Below are positions 17,784 to 26,783 of a stretch of DNA of 64,000 nucleotides, piece by piece. Source of the stretch: Bradyrhizobium sp. LTSP849. Its GTDB lineage: Bacteria; Pseudomonadota; Alphaproteobacteria; Rhizobiales; Xanthobacteraceae. Every line of letters begins with the position of its first letter. Position 1 is the first letter of the stretch. The notes beneath the pieces were generated by a model. It saw nothing but the letters and a program-made list of their open reading frames with translations. It had not been told where the DNA came from and searched no databases. The position numbers and the translations under genes were made by a program. Location of the stretch: assembly GCF_000938255.1 (NCBI RefSeq), contig NZ_JYMR01000053.1, positions 248,001-312,000 of the forward strand, given 5' to 3'.

Positions 17784-18131
17784 TTACTCCCGCTCCAGGA
17801 AGCTCGAGCCGATCTCGGCCTTTCTTTTGATCGGATCGTAATCGCAATAGACGCTGTCCGCCACTAGCGTGTAGCTGGCGCTGACGGTGTATTTGTCGAG
17901 CTTGACCGAATTCAGCCCGATCACCGAGGTGCTCCTGCCGCCGTTCCATTTGAACGGCGTCGAGCTCGGCGCCCGCTCGCAGGCCGCCACGGCCTCGTTG
18001 AAGACATAGCCCTCGACGAACGCCTTCAGCGTCCGCACCTGCACGGCCATCTTCCACTCGACATAGCCGATGGCGCCAAGACCGGCGACGATCAGCACCA
18101 GAAGCGCAATGACGATCCTCTGAAAAGTCAT
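17784..18131 (-). CDS. Small membrane-anchored hypothetical protein
   Basis: A 115-residue protein starting at ATG 18131 behind a GGGGGGACGA stretch. An N-terminal helix (residues 4-24) anchors or exports a domain with two Cys (EAVAACERAP, DSVYCDYDPIKRKAEIG). The Cys spacing and the strand-like pattern of the second half (DKYTVSASYTLVADSVYC) suggest a small periplasmic beta domain. The family is not recognised. Confidence 0.6.
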   Translation of the reverse strand: MTFQRIVIALLVLIVAGLGAIGYVEWKMAVQVRTLKAFVEGYVFNEAVAACERAPSSTPFKWNGGRSTSVIGLNSVKLDKYTVSASYTLVADSVYCDYDPIKRKAEIGSSFLERE

Positions 18132-18179
18132 TCGTCCCCCCCTAAACAACACGCAATCAGGAAAATCGAGCCAAGAAAT

Positions 18180-18455
18180 CTAGAACGGCATTCCCATCAA
18201 TTTGGACAGGCGTTCGATCGAGAGATAGCCGGCCTGATAGGCCGCCATGGCGAGGCCATAGATGATCGCCGAGATGATCGTGGTCCAGATCAGCTTGCGC
18301 TTCATGCCGGTCAGGATCGGTGCGCCTGGGTCCGTGCCGGGCGCGCCGACGCCGTCCTCGTGCTGACTGCGGACGCCGAACGGCAGCGTCAAGAACAGCG
18401 CGATCCACCAGATGACGAAGTAGATCGCGAGAGCGGTCGATATCTGGATGGCCAT
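18180..18455 (-). CDS. DUF1467 family membrane protein
   Basis: A 91-residue protein with two hydrophobic helices and between them the DUF1467 hallmark (WWIALFLTLPFGVRSQHEDG, then GTDPGAP). The family is common in Alphaproteobacteria, usually beside methylmalonyl-CoA epimerase as here, and its role is unknown. It starts 9 bases after the mce stop codon, so the two are co-transcribed. Confidence 0.85.
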   Translation of the reverse strand: MAIQISTALAIYFVIWWIALFLTLPFGVRSQHEDGVGAPGTDPGAPILTGMKRKLIWTTIISAIIYGLAMAAYQAGYLSIERLSKLMGMPF

Positions 18456-18464
18456 GGTTCGGCC

Positions 18465-18869
18465 CTATGCCTGCTCGATTTCGACGAGTGCGCCCGAAAA
18501 ATCCTTCGGATGCAGGAACAGTACCGGCTTGCCGTGGGCGCCGATCTTCGGCACGCCGTCGCCGAGCACGCGCGCGCCCTCCTTCACCAAAGTGTCGCGC
18601 GAGACGATGATGTCGATCACCTCGTAGCAGATGTGGTGGATGCCGCCGTCGGCATTGCGCTCGAGGAACTTTGCGATCGGCGAGGTCTCGCCGAGCGGCT
18701 CGATGAATTCGATCTTGGTGTTGGGCAGCGTCGCGAACACGGTGGTGACGCCATGCTCGGGCAGCGCGACGGCTTCCGAAATCTCCGCCCCGAATGCCGC
18801 GCCGTAGATCCTGGCAGCCTTGATGGCGTCCTTTGTGGCGATCGCCACATGGTTGAGCCGGCCCAGCAT
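18465..18869 (-). CDS. mce: Methylmalonyl-CoA epimerase
   Basis: A 134-residue vicinal-oxygen-chelate protein that interconverts (2R)- and (2S)-methylmalonyl-CoA in propionyl-CoA breakdown. Two VOC modules are visible: the first begins MLGRLNHVAIATKD with a metal-ligand His, and the second has GGIHHICYEV with the second ligand His and a closing GALVEIEQ with the Glu ligand. Start ATG 18869 with GGGAGAAG upstream; the longer frame upstream runs through repeat copy 2. The length is normal for the family. Confidence 0.92.
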   Translation of the reverse strand: MLGRLNHVAIATKDAIKAARIYGAAFGAEISEAVALPEHGVTTVFATLPNTKIEFIEPLGETSPIAKFLERNADGGIHHICYEVIDIIVSRDTLVKEGARVLGDGVPKIGAHGKPVLFLHPKDFSGALVEIEQA

Positions 18870-18883
18870 ATGCTTCTCCCTCA

Positions 18884-18932
18884 AAGCATGATCCGGAAAA
18901 GTGTGAAGCGGTTTTCCGAAAAGATCATGCTT
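18884..18932. repeat. Palindromic intergenic repeat, copy 2
   Basis: Perfect 10-bp ends AAGCATGATC (18884-18893) and GATCATGCTT (18923-18932) enclose a second pairing of GGAAAA and TTTTCC. The whole 49 bases can fold as one hairpin. It sits between the rnj stop codon and the mce start and is inverted relative to copy 1 at 17699-17766. It may act as a 3' end stabiliser for rnj. Confidence 0.8.
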
Positions 18933-18938
18933 AAACAA

Positions 18939-20609
18939 TTAGACTGTCAGGACATGTACCAGACAGGGGGGCTTTTTGCCCCAATGTTCGTTGATCACGG
19001 CACGGACAGCGCGTCGCACCGACTCGCCCAACGCGTCAGCATCACGGCGGCGCGCCTTTGGCAGGCCCTCGATGGTGGAGACCACGGCATCGAAAACGAG
19101 ATCGTCGATGGGCTCGCCCGCCCGGTTCTTCTCGGGGATGCCGACGAGATCGACCTCGGGATCGTCGGCCAACTCGCCCTGCTCGGTCATGGCGATGGCC
19201 ACGAAGGCGCAGCCCGAAAACGCCATCCGGCGCCGCTCGGACACCGCGCGCGACTTGGAATCCTCCAATATCGTGCCGTCCTTGTAGAGACGACCCGCGG
19301 GCACCTGGCCGATGATGCCGGGATCGCCCGGGCCGAGCTTGACGAGATCGCCATTGCGGACGACCAGCACGCGCGGCACGCCGGCGGCGCGCGCGAGTTT
19401 CGCGTGTTCGTGCAGATGCAGCGCCTCGCCATGGACGGGGATCAGAAGCTGTGGCCTGACCCAGGCGATCATGTCGCGCAACTCATCCCGGCGCGGATGG
19501 CCGGAGACGTGGACCAGATGGTCGCGATCGGTGATGACCTCGACGCCCTGGAGCACCAGATTGTTGATGATCGAGCCGACTGCCTTCTCGTTGCCCGGGA
19601 TGGTGCGCGAGGAGAAGATCACGCAGTCGCCACGGTTGAGCGTGATTTCGGGATGGTCGTCATTGGCGATGCGCGCCAGTGCGGCGCGGGCCTCGCCCTG
19701 GCTGCCGGTACAGAGCGCCAGCACCTTGTCATGCGGCAGATGGCCGTAGACGTCGGTCGAGCGGAAGCTCTGGACGCCGTCGAGATAGCCGGTCTCGCGC
19801 GCGACCTGCGACACGCGCTCCATCGCGCGTCCGACCACGACGACTTCGCGGTCAGCGGCCTTGGCGGCGTCGGCGACCGCCTTGATGCGCGCGACGTTGG
19901 AGGCGAAGGTCGTCACCGCGACGCGGCCCTTGGCGGCCTTGACCAGGTCGGCGATGGTCCTGGCGACTTCGGATTCGGACGGCGAGCGGCCGTCGCGCAC
20001 GGCGTTGGTGGAATCGCCGATCAAGGCGATCACGCCCTCATCGCCCAATTCGCGCAGCCGCTTCTCGTCCGTCGGGCGGCCGATGATCGGGGTCGGATCG
20101 ATCTTCCAGTCGCCGGTGTGCAGCACGGTGCCGATCTCGGTGTGGATCGCCAGCGCATGGGACTCGGGAATCGAATGCGCGACCGGGATGAACTCGACGT
20201 TGAACGGGCCAACATCGATGCGCCCGCCCGACGGCACCACCGTCACCGGAATCTTCGGCGCATTGCGCTCGGCGGCGCATTTGGCCTCGAACAGCGCGGC
20301 GCTGAATTGCGTCGCGTAGATCGGGCATTTCAGCTTCGGCCAGAGGTCGATGATCGCGCCAAAATGGTCCTCATGGGCATGGGTCAGCACCAGGCCCATC
20401 AGGTTCTTGCGTTCCTTCTCCAGGAAGCTGATGTCGGGCATGATCAAATCGATGCCCGGCAAATGCTCCTCGTCGCCGAAGGAGACGCCGAGATCGATCG
20501 CGAGCCAGGCGCGCTGCTGTCGGTTGCCGAGGCCGTAGATCGACAGGTTCATGCCGATCTCGCCGACACCGCCGAGCGGCGCAAATACCAGTTCGTCAGA
20601 CTTCGCCAT
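18939..20609 (-). CDS. rnj: Ribonuclease J (metallo-beta-lactamase/beta-CASP)
   Basis: A 556-residue RNase with 5'-exonuclease and endonuclease activity in RNA maturation and turnover. Metal-binding motif LTHAHEDHFGAI lies at about residue 75, followed by VAHSIPESHA, LHTGDWKID, GDSTNA, the beta-CASP segment with TGSQGEARAAL and SSRTIPGNE, and HVSGHPRRDELRDMI plus LIPVHGEALHLHEHA. These are in RNase J order. ATG 20609 overlaps the birA stop codon (TGATG); a GTG directly before it is an alternative start. Alphaproteobacteria usually carry a single copy. Confidence 0.93.
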   Translation of the reverse strand: MAKSDELVFAPLGGVGEIGMNLSIYGLGNRQQRAWLAIDLGVSFGDEEHLPGIDLIMPDISFLEKERKNLMGLVLTHAHEDHFGAIIDLWPKLKCPIYATQFSAALFEAKCAAERNAPKIPVTVVPSGGRIDVGPFNVEFIPVAHSIPESHALAIHTEIGTVLHTGDWKIDPTPIIGRPTDEKRLRELGDEGVIALIGDSTNAVRDGRSPSESEVARTIADLVKAAKGRVAVTTFASNVARIKAVADAAKAADREVVVVGRAMERVSQVARETGYLDGVQSFRSTDVYGHLPHDKVLALCTGSQGEARAALARIANDDHPEITLNRGDCVIFSSRTIPGNEKAVGSIINNLVLQGVEVITDRDHLVHVSGHPRRDELRDMIAWVRPQLLIPVHGEALHLHEHAKLARAAGVPRVLVVRNGDLVKLGPGDPGIIGQVPAGRLYKDGTILEDSKSRAVSERRRMAFSGCAFVAIAMTEQGELADDPEVDLVGIPEKNRAGEPIDDLVFDAVVSTIEGLPKARRRDADALGESVRRAVRAVINEHWGKKPPCLVHVLTV

Positions 20610-21415
20610 CACGCAGCTCCCACGGAGGCGGCCGAACCAAAGAACACCTCGCCGGCCGCCACCGGCAGGCGTCGGCCGTCAGCGGTGCGGACGATCAGGC
20701 AACCGGTGTCGTCGATCGTGTCGAAAATGCCTTCCAGCGTCGTCGCTCCCGTGTTGATCGCAACCCGCTCGCCAAGGCCAGCCGCGCGCTCCAGCCACAG
20801 TTTCCGGATCTCGGCGAAGCCGCGACCATTGTCCCAGATGCCGCGGAATTCCACCCAGGAATCCGTCAGTGCCGAAAACAGCTCTTCCGCGCTGATCTGG
20901 ACGCCAAGGGTTGCGAGCGACACCGCGGGCGTCGGTGTACCCTCCGGGGCCGCGACAATGTTGGTGCCGATGCCGACGACGATGGCAAGGCGATCGCCGA
21001 CGGCTTCGGCCTCCAGCCCAATGCCGACCAGCTTCTTGCCGTTGGCCAGCACGTCATTCGGCCATTTCAGGGCGTATCGCGGCCTGTCAGGGCCAAGCCG
21101 CAGCGCGGCCTCGAGGCTGACCTTCTCCAGAGCGGCTTCCTCGGCCAGCCCCGCGGCAAAGCCGATCGTGGCGGCAACCGCGGGCGCGACGTCCACGACC
21201 TCGAGCACGCTGGCGGCCAGATTGCCCCGCGGCGAGATCCAGGCGCGCTGGCGTCGGCCGCGGCCGGCGGTCTGCTCGGAGGTCACGAACCAGATCGGGC
21301 CGCGCTCGCCCGAACGCGCGCTTTCGATCGCGTCGGTGTTGGTCGAGCCGGTCCGTTCGAGGGCTGCGAGCTTGTAGCCCGCCGAAATGGCGCGAGGACC
21401 GAGCGCGAACCCCAT
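20609..21415 (-). CDS. birA: Biotin-[acetyl-CoA-carboxylase] ligase
   Basis: A 268-residue enzyme that forms biotinyl-AMP and biotinylates carboxylase carrier proteins. It has the group I form without the DNA-binding domain. Motifs seen: the substrate-entry segment RTGSTNTDA, the biotinyl-AMP loop TSEQTAGRGRRQRAWISPRG, and LKWPNDVL followed by GKKLVGIGLEAE. ATG 21415 begins one base after the nuoN stop codon; the longer open frame overlaps nuoN. This place, at the end of the nuo operon and before rnj, is usual in Bradyrhizobium. Confidence 0.92.
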   Translation of the reverse strand: MGFALGPRAISAGYKLAALERTGSTNTDAIESARSGERGPIWFVTSEQTAGRGRRQRAWISPRGNLAASVLEVVDVAPAVAATIGFAAGLAEEAALEKVSLEAALRLGPDRPRYALKWPNDVLANGKKLVGIGLEAEAVGDRLAIVVGIGTNIVAAPEGTPTPAVSLATLGVQISAEELFSALTDSWVEFRGIWDNGRGFAEIRKLWLERAAGLGERVAINTGATTLEGIFDTIDDTGCLIVRTADGRRLPVAAGEVFFGSAASVGAA

Positions 21416-21416
21416 C

Positions 21417-22853
21417 CTAGAACAGCGACTTGGCGGCGGCGGAGGCAACGCTCACCACCGGACCCGCGATCAGCGCAAACAGGATGTTGAACAGGCCAAA
21501 GACCGCCAGCACCGTCTTCACCTCGACACGCACCGGATCGACCTGACCGGCCGGCTCGTCGAAATACATCGTCTTGACGATGGTGAGGTAGTAGTAGGCG
21601 CCCACGACGCTGGAGAGCACGCCGATCACGGCGAGCGTGAACAAATTCGCCTTGATGGCGGCGACGAAGACGTACCATTTGGCGAAGAAGCCGGCGAGCG
21701 GCGGAATGCCGGCGAGCGAGAACAGCAGCATCGCAAACATGAAGGCGAGCAGCGGATTGGTGCGCGAGAGGCCGGCGAAATCGCTGATCTGCTCGACGGC
21801 CTGGCCGTTGCGCTTCATCGACAGAATGACCGAGAACGAGCCGAGCGTCATCGCGACATAGATCACAATGTACATCAGCACGCCCTGCGCGCCTTCGACC
21901 GTGCCGGAGGCAAGGCCCACCAGGGCAAAGCCCATATGGCCGATCGAGGAATAGGCCATCAGTCGCTTGATGTTGCTCTGGCCGATCGCGGCGAAGGAGC
22001 CGAGCACCATCGAGGCAATCGCCACGAACACCAGGATCTGCTGCCACTGCGAGACGATGCCAGGGAACGCGGTGAGCGTGACGCGGGTGAAGACGGCAAG
22101 TGCGGCGACCTTCGGGGCGGACGCAAAGAAGGCAGTCACCGGCGTCGGCGCGCCCTCGTAGACGTCAGGCGTCCACATGTGGAACGGCACGGCCGAGACC
22201 TTGAAGCAGAGGCCAGCGAGGAGGAAGACCAGGCCGAACACCAGGCCGACATTCGCGGCCGTCGCCGCCGTTGCGATCCCGGCAAAGCTGACCGTGCCGG
22301 TGAAGCCGTAGATCAGCGAGGCGCCGTACAGCAACATGCCCGAGGACAGCGCGCCCAACACGAAATACTTCAGGCCGGCCTCGGTCGACTTGGCGTTGTC
22401 GCGGTTCGAGGCCGCCACGACGTAGAGCGCGAGCGACATCAGCTCGAGGCCGAGATAGAGCGAGATCAAATCGCCGGCCGAGATCAGCACCATCATGCCG
22501 AGCGTCGAGAGCAGCACCAGGATCGCATATTCGAAGATGCGGCGCGACGGATCCGACAGGAACTCGGTCGACAGCACCAGCGTCACCGCCGAGCCGATCA
22601 GGGCCAGGATCTTCATGAAGCGCGCAAAGTCGTCGACGATGAAGCTGCCGCCGAAAGTCACCTGCTTGCCCGCGGGCAGCATGTATTCGAGCACGCCGAC
22701 CACGATCAGGAGCAGGACCGCGAGCGTCGTGACCGTCTTGGTGGTCTCCTGCCCGCGATAGGCCCCGAGCATCAGAAGCGCCATGGCGCCGACCGCGAGC
22801 ACGAGCTCGGGCAGCACCGGCGCCAGTTGATAACCTGCAGTCGAAAAGCTCAT
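21417..22853 (-). CDS. nuoN: NADH-quinone oxidoreductase subunit N
   Basis: A 478-residue, 14-helix antiporter-like proton-pumping subunit of complex I. Proton-antiporter family signatures are present: a conserved Lys/Glu pattern, TPVTAFFASAPKVAALAVF with the discontinuous-helix Pro and Lys, and IKRLMAYSSIGHMGF. It is the last nuo gene, 22 bases after nuoM. Confidence 0.95.
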   Translation of the reverse strand: MSFSTAGYQLAPVLPELVLAVGAMALLMLGAYRGQETTKTVTTLAVLLLIVVGVLEYMLPAGKQVTFGGSFIVDDFARFMKILALIGSAVTLVLSTEFLSDPSRRIFEYAILVLLSTLGMMVLISAGDLISLYLGLELMSLALYVVAASNRDNAKSTEAGLKYFVLGALSSGMLLYGASLIYGFTGTVSFAGIATAATAANVGLVFGLVFLLAGLCFKVSAVPFHMWTPDVYEGAPTPVTAFFASAPKVAALAVFTRVTLTAFPGIVSQWQQILVFVAIASMVLGSFAAIGQSNIKRLMAYSSIGHMGFALVGLASGTVEGAQGVLMYIVIYVAMTLGSFSVILSMKRNGQAVEQISDFAGLSRTNPLLAFMFAMLLFSLAGIPPLAGFFAKWYVFVAAIKANLFTLAVIGVLSSVVGAYYYLTIVKTMYFDEPAGQVDPVRVEVKTVLAVFGLFNILFALIAGPVVSVASAAAKSLF

Positions 22854-22875
22854 GGCGATATCCTGACCTGCCCGC

Positions 22876-24384
22876 TCACTGGAGCAGTGCGGCGGCCTTC
22901 ACGGCCGTCACAGCGGTGTTGTAATTGTTGACGAGTTGCTGAACCGAGGCCGCCGACATGTCGAGCACCGGCTTCGGATAGATGCCGAACAGGATCGTCA
23001 GTGCGATCAGCGGGAACAGCGTCAGGCACTCACGGAAGGTGAGATCCTTCATGCTCATCAGCGACGGCTTGACCAGCGCCCCGAACACGACCTTGCGGTA
23101 GAGCCACAGCGCATAGCAAGCCGACAGGATCACGCCGAAGGTGGCGAAAAATGCAGTCGGGACCGAGACCTTGAAGGTGCCGAGCAACGTCATGAACTCG
23201 CCGACGAAGCCGGAGGTGCCGGGCAGACCGACATTGGCCATGGTGAAGATCATGAAGGTCAGCGCGTAAAGCGGCATCCGGTTGACAAGGCCGCCATAGG
23301 CCGCGATCTCGCGGGTGTGCATGCGGTCGTAGACGATGCCGACGCAGAGGAACAGCGCGCCGGAGACGATGCCATGCGAGATCATCTGGAACACGCCGCC
23401 GGCGACGCCCTGCATGGTGCCGGCGAAGATGCCCATGGTGACGAAGCCCATATGCGCGACGGAGGAATACGCAATCAGCTTCTTCATGTCCTCCTGCATC
23501 AAGGCCACCAGTGAGGTGTAGATGATGGCGATGGCCGAGAGCACGAACACCAGCGGTGCGAAGTCATGCGAGGCCAGCGGGAACATCGGCAGCGAGAAGC
23601 GCAGGAAGCCGTAGCCGCCCATCTTCAAGAGGATCGCGGCCAGCACCACCGAACCCGCGGTCGGTGCCTCGACGTGCGCGTCGGGGAGCCAGGTATGCAC
23701 CGGCCACATCGGCATCTTCACCGCGAACGAGGCGAAGAAGGCGAGCCACGCCCAGGTCTGCAAAGACCGCGGCACCGCGGTGTGCATCAGGGTCGGGATG
23801 TCGGTGGTGCCGCCGTTCCAGTACAGCGCCATGATGGCGAGCAGCATCAGCACCGAGCCGAGCAGCGTGTAGAGGAAGAACTTGAAGGACGCGTAGACCC
23901 GGCGCGGACCACCCCAGACCCCGATGATCAGGAACATCGGGATCAGGCCGCCCTCGAAGAACAGATAGAACAGCACGAGATCGAGCGCCGAGAAGGTGCC
24001 GATCATCAGCGTTTCCAGGATCAGGAACGCCATCATGTATTCGCGGACGCGATTGGTGATCGCCTTCCAGCTCGCGACGATGCAGAACGGCATGATCGCG
24101 GTGGTCAGGATCACCAGCGGCAGCGAAATGCCGTCGACGCCCATGTGGTAGGTGATGCCGGTGGCGAGCCAGGCCGCCTTCTCGACGAACTGGAAGTCGG
24201 CGTTGGACGGGTCGAAACGCATCACCAGCAGCACCGACACTGCGAAGGTGATCAAGGTGGTCCACAGCGCGATCCAGCGCGAATTGCGCCGGGCGGCCTC
24301 GTCATCGCCGCGGCTGAGATAGACGATCAGCGCGCCGACCAGCGGCAGGAAGGTCGTGACCGATAGGATGGGCCAGGTCGTCAT
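22876..24384 (-). CDS. nuoM: NADH-quinone oxidoreductase subunit M
   Basis: A 502-residue antiporter-like membrane subunit. It shows FYLFFEGGLIPMFLIIGVWG with the conserved Glu of helix 5, TWLPDAHVEAPTAGSVVLAA with Lys/His of the proton path, and MKKLIAYSSVAHMGF. The nuoL stop codon is immediately before its ATG, so nuoL, nuoM and nuoN are translated as a block. Confidence 0.95.
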   Translation of the reverse strand: MTTWPILSVTTFLPLVGALIVYLSRGDDEAARRNSRWIALWTTLITFAVSVLLVMRFDPSNADFQFVEKAAWLATGITYHMGVDGISLPLVILTTAIMPFCIVASWKAITNRVREYMMAFLILETLMIGTFSALDLVLFYLFFEGGLIPMFLIIGVWGGPRRVYASFKFFLYTLLGSVLMLLAIMALYWNGGTTDIPTLMHTAVPRSLQTWAWLAFFASFAVKMPMWPVHTWLPDAHVEAPTAGSVVLAAILLKMGGYGFLRFSLPMFPLASHDFAPLVFVLSAIAIIYTSLVALMQEDMKKLIAYSSVAHMGFVTMGIFAGTMQGVAGGVFQMISHGIVSGALFLCVGIVYDRMHTREIAAYGGLVNRMPLYALTFMIFTMANVGLPGTSGFVGEFMTLLGTFKVSVPTAFFATFGVILSACYALWLYRKVVFGALVKPSLMSMKDLTFRECLTLFPLIALTILFGIYPKPVLDMSAASVQQLVNNYNTAVTAVKAAALLQ

Positions 24385-26466
24385 TTACTGGCCTCCAAAG
24401 CCGAACATAAACCAGGTGATCAGGCCGGCGGCGCCGATCAGCATGGCAAACGCGTAGTGATAGAGATAGCCGGTCTGGATCTTCACGACGTTGCGGGTGA
24501 CATCCAGCACGCGAGCTGAGATGCCGTCGGGGCCGAGACCGTCGATGATAAAGCCGTCGCCCTTCTTCCAGAGCTGATAGCCGATCCACTTCGCCGGACG
24601 GACGAAGATGACGTCGTAGAGCTCGTCGAAGTACCATTTGTTGAGCAGGAACTGGTACAGCATCGGCTGGGTGTTCGCGAGCTCGACCGGGAGGTAGGGC
24701 TTGCGGATATAGAACGTGTAGGACACCACGAAGCCCAGCGCCATCATGATGAAGGGCAACCACCCGAGCAGCGGCGGCATGTGCTCCATATCCTCGAGGA
24801 TATGCGGATTCATCTTCACGGACTCGCGGAAGAACTCTTCCACACCATGAGGCCCGGTGAAGAGCTCCTTGAACGGGAAGCCGGCGAGGATCGAGCCGAT
24901 CGCGAGAACGCCGATCGGAATCAGCATCCAGATCGGGCTTTCGTGCGCGGCCTCGTAATGCTCCTGGTTGTGCGGCTCGCCGAAGAAGGTCTTGAACACC
25001 AGACGCCAGGAGTAGAACGAGGTCAGGCCGGCGGCCGCGATCGTCAGCAGATAGGCATACATCGAGAACGGATTGTGCGAGGCGTAGGCGGACTCGATGA
25101 TCGCGTCCTTGGAGAAGTAGCCGGCGAACAGCGGGAAACCGGTCAGCGCCAGCGTACCCACGGTCATCACCCCGAACGTGTAGGGGATCTTGCGCCAGAG
25201 GCCGCCCATGTTGCGGATGTCCTGCTCGTGGTGCATCGCGTAGATCACCGAGCCGGAGCCCAAGAACAAGAGCGCCTTGAAGAAGGCGTGCGTGAACAGG
25301 TGGAACATGCCGACCGAATAGGCGCCCGCCCCCATCGCCACGAACATGTAGCCGAGCTGCGAACAGGTCGAATAGGCGACGATCCGCTTGATGTCGTTCT
25401 GGACGAGACCGATCGTCGCCGCGAAGAACGCGGTGGTCGCGCCAAAGAACATCACGACGGCCTGCGCGTTCGGCGCGAGCTCGAACAGCGGCGACAGGCG
25501 CGCCACCATGAAGACGCCGGCGGTGACCATGGTCGCGGCGTGGATCAGCGCCGACACCGGCGTCGGGCCTTCCATCGCGTCCGGCAACCAGGTGTGCAGC
25601 AGGAACTGCGCCGACTTGCCCATCGCGCCCATGAACAGCAGCAGGCAGGTCAGTGTCAGCGCATCGGCGTGCCAGCCGAGGAAGTCGATGGTCTTGGCGG
25701 TCAGGCCGGGCGCCTGGTGGAAGATGGTCTCGAAATCGGTCGAGTTGGTCAGGTAGAAGATCGCGAAGATTCCGAGCGCAAAACCAAAGTCACCGACGCG
25801 GTTGACCACGAAGGCCTTGATCGCCGCCGCATTCGCCGACGGCTTCTGGTACCAGAAGCCGATCAGGAGATAGCTGGCGAGACCCACGCCTTCCCAGCCG
25901 AAGAACAGCTGCACGAGGTTATCAGCCGTCACCAGCATCAGCATGGCGAAGGTGAACAGCGAGAGATATCCGAAGAAGCGCGGCCGGTTCGGATCCTCGT
26001 CCATGTAGCCGATGGAATAGAGGTGCACGAGCGAGGACACGGTGGTGACCACGACCAGCATCACGGCGGTGAGCGTGTCGACCCGCAGCGTCCAGTAGAC
26101 TTGCAAGTCGCCGGAGAAAATCCAGGGCAGCAGCTGGATCCGGGCGTCATGGCCATTGAAGCCGACATCAACCAGCGTCATCCAGGACAGCGCGGCTGCC
26201 ACGAACAGCAACGCTGTGGTGATCAGCTCAGCACCGCGCGATCCCGCAGCCGCGGGCTCGACCGGGCCGTGCCCGTGGTCATCGTGCGCGTGATCGTCGT
26301 GGCCATGGTCGTCATGGGCCGCCGCCGCATGGGCGTCGCCGTGACCATGGTCATCGTGATGCTCGACCGTGTCGCCGCTGGGATTGCGGGCATGCGCGCC
26401 GAACAGCGCGATCAGGCCAGCCAGAATGGCGCCCAGCAGAGGCAGAAAGACAATTGCCTGGACCAT
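24385..26466 (-). CDS. nuoL: NADH-quinone oxidoreductase subunit L, with a His/Asp-rich loop
   Basis: A 693-residue antiporter-like subunit at the far end of the membrane arm, with the long C-terminal lateral helix. Motifs: FFGWEGVGLASYLLIGFW, FLLHTWLPDAMEGPTPVSAL and IKRIVAYSTCSQLGYMF. Unusual: residues about 35-70, between the first two helices, form a hydrophilic loop of repeated His, Asp and Gly (DDHGHGDAHAAAAHDDHGHD and on). Such a loop could bind metal ions on the periplasmic face, but this is inference. Confidence 0.95.
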   Translation of the reverse strand: MVQAIVFLPLLGAILAGLIALFGAHARNPSGDTVEHHDDHGHGDAHAAAAHDDHGHDDHAHDDHGHGPVEPAAAGSRGAELITTALLFVAAALSWMTLVDVGFNGHDARIQLLPWIFSGDLQVYWTLRVDTLTAVMLVVVTTVSSLVHLYSIGYMDEDPNRPRFFGYLSLFTFAMLMLVTADNLVQLFFGWEGVGLASYLLIGFWYQKPSANAAAIKAFVVNRVGDFGFALGIFAIFYLTNSTDFETIFHQAPGLTAKTIDFLGWHADALTLTCLLLFMGAMGKSAQFLLHTWLPDAMEGPTPVSALIHAATMVTAGVFMVARLSPLFELAPNAQAVVMFFGATTAFFAATIGLVQNDIKRIVAYSTCSQLGYMFVAMGAGAYSVGMFHLFTHAFFKALLFLGSGSVIYAMHHEQDIRNMGGLWRKIPYTFGVMTVGTLALTGFPLFAGYFSKDAIIESAYASHNPFSMYAYLLTIAAAGLTSFYSWRLVFKTFFGEPHNQEHYEAAHESPIWMLIPIGVLAIGSILAGFPFKELFTGPHGVEEFFRESVKMNPHILEDMEHMPPLLGWLPFIMMALGFVVSYTFYIRKPYLPVELANTQPMLYQFLLNKWYFDELYDVIFVRPAKWIGYQLWKKGDGFIIDGLGPDGISARVLDVTRNVVKIQTGYLYHYAFAMLIGAAGLITWFMFGFGGQ

Positions 26467-26474
26467 GACTGAGC

Positions 26475-26783
26475 TCAGCCCTTCATCAGATTGACGTCCT
26501 CAACCGCGATCGAGCCACGGTTGCGGAAATAGACCACCAGGATAGCGAGACCGATCGCGGCTTCAGCAGCCGCGACCGTCAAGACCAGCAGCGCGAAGAC
26601 CTGGCCGACGATGTCGCCGAGGAAGGTCGAGAACGCCACCAGATTGATGTTGACCGAGAGCAGGATCAGCTCGATCGACATCAGGATGACGATGATGTTC
26701 TTGCGGTTCAGGAAGATGCCGAGGATCCCGAGCGTGAACAGGATCGCGCCGACCGCCAGGTAATGTCCGAGCCCGATCGTCAT
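26475..26783 (-). CDS. nuoK: NADH-quinone oxidoreductase subunit K
   Basis: A 102-residue, three-helix subunit with the conserved membrane Glu residues of helices 2 and 3 (IVILMSIELILLSVNIN and AAAEAAIGLAILVVYFR). ATG 26783 overlaps the nuoJ stop codon (ATGA); a GTG three codons earlier is less likely. Confidence 0.95.
   Translation of the reverse strand: MTIGLGHYLAVGAILFTLGILGIFLNRKNIIVILMSIELILLSVNINLVAFSTFLGDIVGQVFALLVLTVAAAEAAIGLAILVVYFRNRGSIAVEDVNLMKG

Noticed and set aside
18360..21377. A 1005-residue plus-strand open frame opposite rnj, birA and mce
   Set aside because: It is the mirror of well-supported minus-strand genes; its His/Asp/Gly-heavy composition is the usual by-product of GC-rich third codon positions.
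24781..26472. A 563-residue plus-strand open frame opposite nuoL
   Set aside because: Antisense shadow of nuoL; composition dominated by Glu, His and Arg from codon mirroring.
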